Shown here: positions 30,882-33,299 of the stretch, piece after piece
Layout of the letters: each line of letters opens with the position of its first letter
Numbering within the stretch: position 1 is the first letter of the stretch
Source: Brevundimonas sp. UBA7664
GTDB lineage: Bacteria > Pseudomonadota > Alphaproteobacteria > Caulobacterales > Caulobacteraceae
Direction of reading: 5' to 3'
NCBI RefSeq assembly: GCF_002483305.1
Contig: NZ_DLHQ01000010.1
Coordinates: 1-33,299 of the forward strand
DNA length: 33,299 nt
Translations under genes and position numbers: made by a program
Notes under the pieces: model-generated
Told to the model about the DNA's origin: nothing
What the model saw: only the letters and a program-made list of their open reading frames with translations
The model's database searches: none

Positions 30882-31556
30882 ATGCGCAGCAAGCTGCTCC
30901 TCACCGGCGCCACGGTCGCCATTCTTCTCGGCGGCGTGGCCTGCACCACCACCGACCCCTACAGCTCCGCGCCGCGCCGCAACAACACCGGCACGGGCGT
31001 GATCGCCGGCGCCCTCGGCGGCGCCCTGCTGGGCTATCTGACCAACACGTCGAACTCCGAAGAGGGCCGCAAGAACGCCCTGATCGGCGCCGGCATCGGC
31101 GCCCTGGGCGGCGCGGCCGTCGGCCAGTACATGGATCGTCAGCAGCGCGAACTGGAAGCCGAGCTCTCGGGTTCGGGCGTTGGCGTGGCGCGCCAGGGCG
31201 ACAATCTGGTCCTGCGCATGCCTTCGGACGTGACCTTTGCGTCGAACCAGTCGTCCATCAATCCGCGCTTCAACGCGACCCTGGATGACGTCGCCGGCGT
31301 CCTGAACCGCTATGATCAGTCGATCGTCGACATCGTCGGTCACGCCGATTCCGACGGCGCCGACGACTACAACCTGAACCTCTCGCGTCAGCGCGCGTCG
31401 TCGGTGGCCCAGTATCTGGTCAGCCGCAATGTGCTGGCCGACCGGCTGTACGTCGATGGTCGCGGCGAAAGCGCCCCGATCGCCTCGAACGCCACCGCCG
31501 AGGGCAAGGCGCAGAACCGCCGGGTCGAGATCCTGATCCGCCCGTTCCGCGGCTGA
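30882..31556 (+). CDS. OmpA-family lipoprotein with glycine zipper (YiaD/Pal-like)
   Basis: The product has 224 residues. The signal peptide ends GGVAC (C21), a plausible lipobox. A glycine-zipper stretch follows (VIAGALGGALLGYLT and ALIGAGIGALGGAAVG, about 40-85), which may insert in a membrane. The C-terminal OmpA domain (about 105-220) has the peptidoglycan-binding signature VGHADSDGADDYNLNLSRQRA, VDGRGES, and NRRVEI. It should link the outer membrane to the cell wall. A strong terminator follows. Confidence 0.9.
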   Translation: MRSKLLLTGATVAILLGGVACTTTDPYSSAPRRNNTGTGVIAGALGGALLGYLTNTSNSEEGRKNALIGAGIGALGGAAVGQYMDRQQRELEAELSGSGVGVARQGDNLVLRMPSDVTFASNQSSINPRFNATLDDVAGVLNRYDQSIVDIVGHADSDGADDYNLNLSRQRASSVAQYLVSRNVLADRLYVDGRGESAPIASNATAEGKAQNRRVEILIRPFRG

Positions 31557-31614
31557 TCCAGTCGCGCTCAAGCAGCGAGCGGCCGCGCCGCGAGCGTTAG
31601 CGCGTCAATGAAAG

Positions 31615-31649
31615 AAGGGCGGAGCCTCCGGGCCCCGCCCTTTTCTTTT
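31615..31649 (+). terminator. Intrinsic terminator after the OmpA-type gene
   Basis: GGGCGG (31617-31622) pairs with CCGCCC (31635-31640), extended by AA/TT outside and by GCC/GGC pairing inside. TTTTCTTTT follows at 31641-31649. It lies about 60 bases after the stop at 31556. Confidence 0.85.
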
Positions 31650-31727
31650 GCCGGACACCGTTCCGTGACTTGCGGCGCGATCCATCTGGTGCTGGATACG
31701 AAACACACGCCTTGCGGGGGGAATCGT

Positions 31728-31898
31728 TTGCGTCCGGACCATCAGGAATTCGCCGACGGGGTGAAATTGGCCGCCATCGCCGCTGTCTCCGCGGTCCTGA
31801 CAGCGACCTTGGTCATCGGGGCTGGCCGGACCCTGTTGCCCCAGGCCGAAACGGTTGCCGCCGAACGCCTTGAACTGATCCCTGTGGGCCTGCGTTAG
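31728..31898 (+). CDS. Small single-pass membrane protein, unknown function
   Basis: The product has 56 residues starting at TTG 31728, with GGGGGGAA just upstream. One hydrophobic segment (about 13-31, LAAIAAVSAVLTATLVIGAG) is followed by a polar tail. A longer frame from ATG 31608 would begin inside the terminator of the previous gene, so the TTG is preferred. The stop overlaps the stop of the converging ugd (TTAG, 31895-31898). No family is recognised. Confidence 0.45.
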   Translation: MRPDHQEFADGVKLAAIAAVSAVLTATLVIGAGRTLLPQAETVAAERLELIPVGLR

Positions 31899-33199
31899 GC
31901 CCTGCCGATCGAGGCGTATTTGAACCCTCGCGCGCGCATGTCCTCGGGCCGATAGACGTTCCTCAGATCCACCATCACCGGCTGACGCACCAGCAGTTTG
32001 ACCCGGTCCAGGTCCAGGGCGCGGAACTGGTCCCATTCGGTCAGGATCACCACCACATCGGCGCCCTCGACGGCCTCATAGGGGCCGTCCTTGAAGATGA
32101 CTCCGTCCAGCAGTTTCGATGCTTCGTGCATGCCTTCCGGATCGAAGGCCTGCACCGTCGCGCCCATGGCGATCAGCGCCGGGGCCACGTCGAGCGACGG
32201 CGCGTCGCGCATGTCGTCGGTGTTGGGCTTGAAGGTCAGGCCCAGCAGGGCCACCGTCTTGCCGGTCAGGTCGCCGTCCAACGCCGCGGCGACCTTGCCG
32301 GCCATGGCCTTCTTGCGCGCGTCATTGATCTGGACCGTGGTCTCGATCAGGCGGACGGGGGAGCCGGCGTCGGTGGCGGTCCGCACCAGGGCGAGGGTGT
32401 CCTTGGGGAAGCAGGAGCCGCCGTAGCCGGGACCCGCGTGCAGGAATTTGCCGCCGATCCGCTTGTCCAGGCCGATGCCGCGCGCGACCTGCTGCACATC
32501 GGCGCCGACGGCCTCGCACAGGTCCGCCATCTCGTTGATGAAGGTGATCTTCATCGCCAGGAAGGCGTTGGCGGCGTATTTGATCAGTTCCGAGGTGCGC
32601 CGCCCGGTGAACAGGATGGGCGTCTCGTTCAGGTTCAGCGGGCGATACAGTTCGCGCATCACCGCCTGGGCGCGGGCGTCCTCGGTGCCGACGACGATGC
32701 GGTCGGGCCGTTTGAAATCCTCGATCGCGGCCCCCTCGCGCAGGAACTCCGGATTGGAGACCACGGCGAACTCGGCGTCGGGGCGGCGTTCGCGGATGAT
32801 GCGCTCGATCTCGTCGCCGGTGCCGACCGGGACGGTGGACTTGGTCACCACCACGGTGAAGCCCTCGATAAGGCCGGCGATCTCCTCGGCGGCGGCATGG
32901 ACATAGGACAGGTCCGCGTGGCCGTCGCCCCGCCGGGAGGGCGTGCCCACGGCGATGAAGACCGCATCCGCCGTCCGGATCGCCTCTGCGCCGTCCAGCG
33001 CGAAGCTCAGCCGGCCGTCGCGGACATTGGCGGCGACCAGATCGTCCAGGCCCGGCTCGAAGATCGGAATCTCGCCCCGCTCCAGCCGCTCGATCTTGGA
33101 CGGGTCCTTGTCGACGCAGATGACGTCATGGCCGAAGTCGGCGAAACACGCCCCGGAAACGAGCCCGACATAGCCGGTGCCGATCATCGCGACGCGCAT
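31895..33199 (-). CDS. ugd: UDP-glucose 6-dehydrogenase
   Basis: The product has 434 residues. It oxidises UDP-glucose to UDP-glucuronate with two NAD+, supplying precursor for surface polysaccharides. The NAD-binding loop is GTGYVGLV (7-14). VGTPS, TKSTVPVGTGD and NPEFLREG follow. The central helix region has ELIKYAANAFLAMKITFINE, including the catalytic Lys/Asn. The thioester Cys is in GYGGSCFPKD (C263). LLGLTFKPNTDDMRDAPS completes the C-terminal domain. ATG 33199 matches the family N-terminus (MRVAMIGTGYVG) with GGACAGG upstream, whereas earlier in-frame codons extend only into non-homologous sequence. Confidence 0.95.
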   Translation of the reverse strand: MRVAMIGTGYVGLVSGACFADFGHDVICVDKDPSKIERLERGEIPIFEPGLDDLVAANVRDGRLSFALDGAEAIRTADAVFIAVGTPSRRGDGHADLSYVHAAAEEIAGLIEGFTVVVTKSTVPVGTGDEIERIIRERRPDAEFAVVSNPEFLREGAAIEDFKRPDRIVVGTEDARAQAVMRELYRPLNLNETPILFTGRRTSELIKYAANAFLAMKITFINEMADLCEAVGADVQQVARGIGLDKRIGGKFLHAGPGYGGSCFPKDTLALVRTATDAGSPVRLIETTVQINDARKKAMAGKVAAALDGDLTGKTVALLGLTFKPNTDDMRDAPSLDVAPALIAMGATVQAFDPEGMHEASKLLDGVIFKDGPYEAVEGADVVVILTEWDQFRALDLDRVKLLVRQPVMVDLRNVYRPEDMRARGFKYASIGRA

Positions 33200-33280
33200 G
33201 GATACCTGTCCTTTGTTCGAGGGGCGGAAATAGCGAGCGGCCGCCGGTTTGGCCACCCCGGCCCGAATGATCCGACGCCC

Positions 33281-33299
33281 AAAGCAAAACCGCCGCCCC
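33281..33299 (-). terminator. Probable 3' half of a terminator cut by the window edge
   Basis: On the minus strand the window begins GGGGCGGCGG followed by TTTTGCTTT (forward 33281-33290). This looks like the descending arm and T-run of an intrinsic terminator for a minus-strand gene beyond the window. The other arm is not visible. The spacer 33200-33280 shows no gene. Confidence 0.35.

Overview
The window is GC-rich chromosomal DNA, densely packed with genes on both strands, from an alphaproteobacterium. It most likely belongs to the Caulobacterales (Brevundimonas/Caulobacter-like). This rests on codon use (almost every third position is G or C), on families typical of the order (a short RNase D next to lptCAB, an NDUFA9-like protein next to uppP, a helix-turn-helix citrate synthase-like protein, BA14K and TadG-like proteins, a CtrA-like box), and on characteristic palindromic intergenic repeats. 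I see no phage, plasmid, insertion sequence or CRISPR array.

Layout. Positions 1-1660 hold a truncated gene end, a small secreted protein, a two-TM zinc-ribbon protein and repeat-rich spacers. Positions 1662-5811 hold a secreted M20 peptidase converging on the minus-strand operon rnd-lptC-lptA-lptB (lipopolysaccharide export), followed by a tRNA-Leu(CAG) with its own terminator. Positions 5988-10112 hold an NDUFA9-like NAD-binding protein, uppP, a citrate synthase-like protein that appears to lack all of its catalytic residues, and a FieF-type cation exporter. Positions 10177-13782 hold a GST-like protein, queG, an FKBP-type lipoprotein isomerase and ilvA. Positions 13923-17323 hold small envelope proteins, a GNAT acetyltransferase and the rplU-rpmA ribosomal operon, which has a terminator-like hairpin in its leader.

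Positions 17519-23008 hold a secreted alpha/beta hydrolase and then what I regard as the most interesting block, a putative zinc-homeostasis cluster. It begins at a Zur-like palindrome (19013-19027). It encodes a histidine-containing polytopic membrane protein, a His-rich CzcD/ZnT-type CDF transporter, a COG0523 GTPase with a His-rich metal-binding linker, and a translationally coupled WD40 protein. Positions 23049-25728 hold mtgA and an ACE-like M2 peptidase lipoprotein. Positions 25881-29711 hold two tandem TadG-like von Willebrand A proteins whose VWA domain is split by a large insert carrying repeated beta modules. Positions 29731-33199 hold a 2OG-Fe(II) oxygenase, an OmpA/glycine-zipper lipoprotein, a small membrane protein and ugd (UDP-glucose dehydrogenase).

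Many genes serve the cell envelope: Lpt export, undecaprenyl phosphate recycling, MtgA, an OmpA-type lipoprotein, Ugd and several lipoproteins. Assignments come from reading motifs by eye. No similarity search or structure prediction was run.
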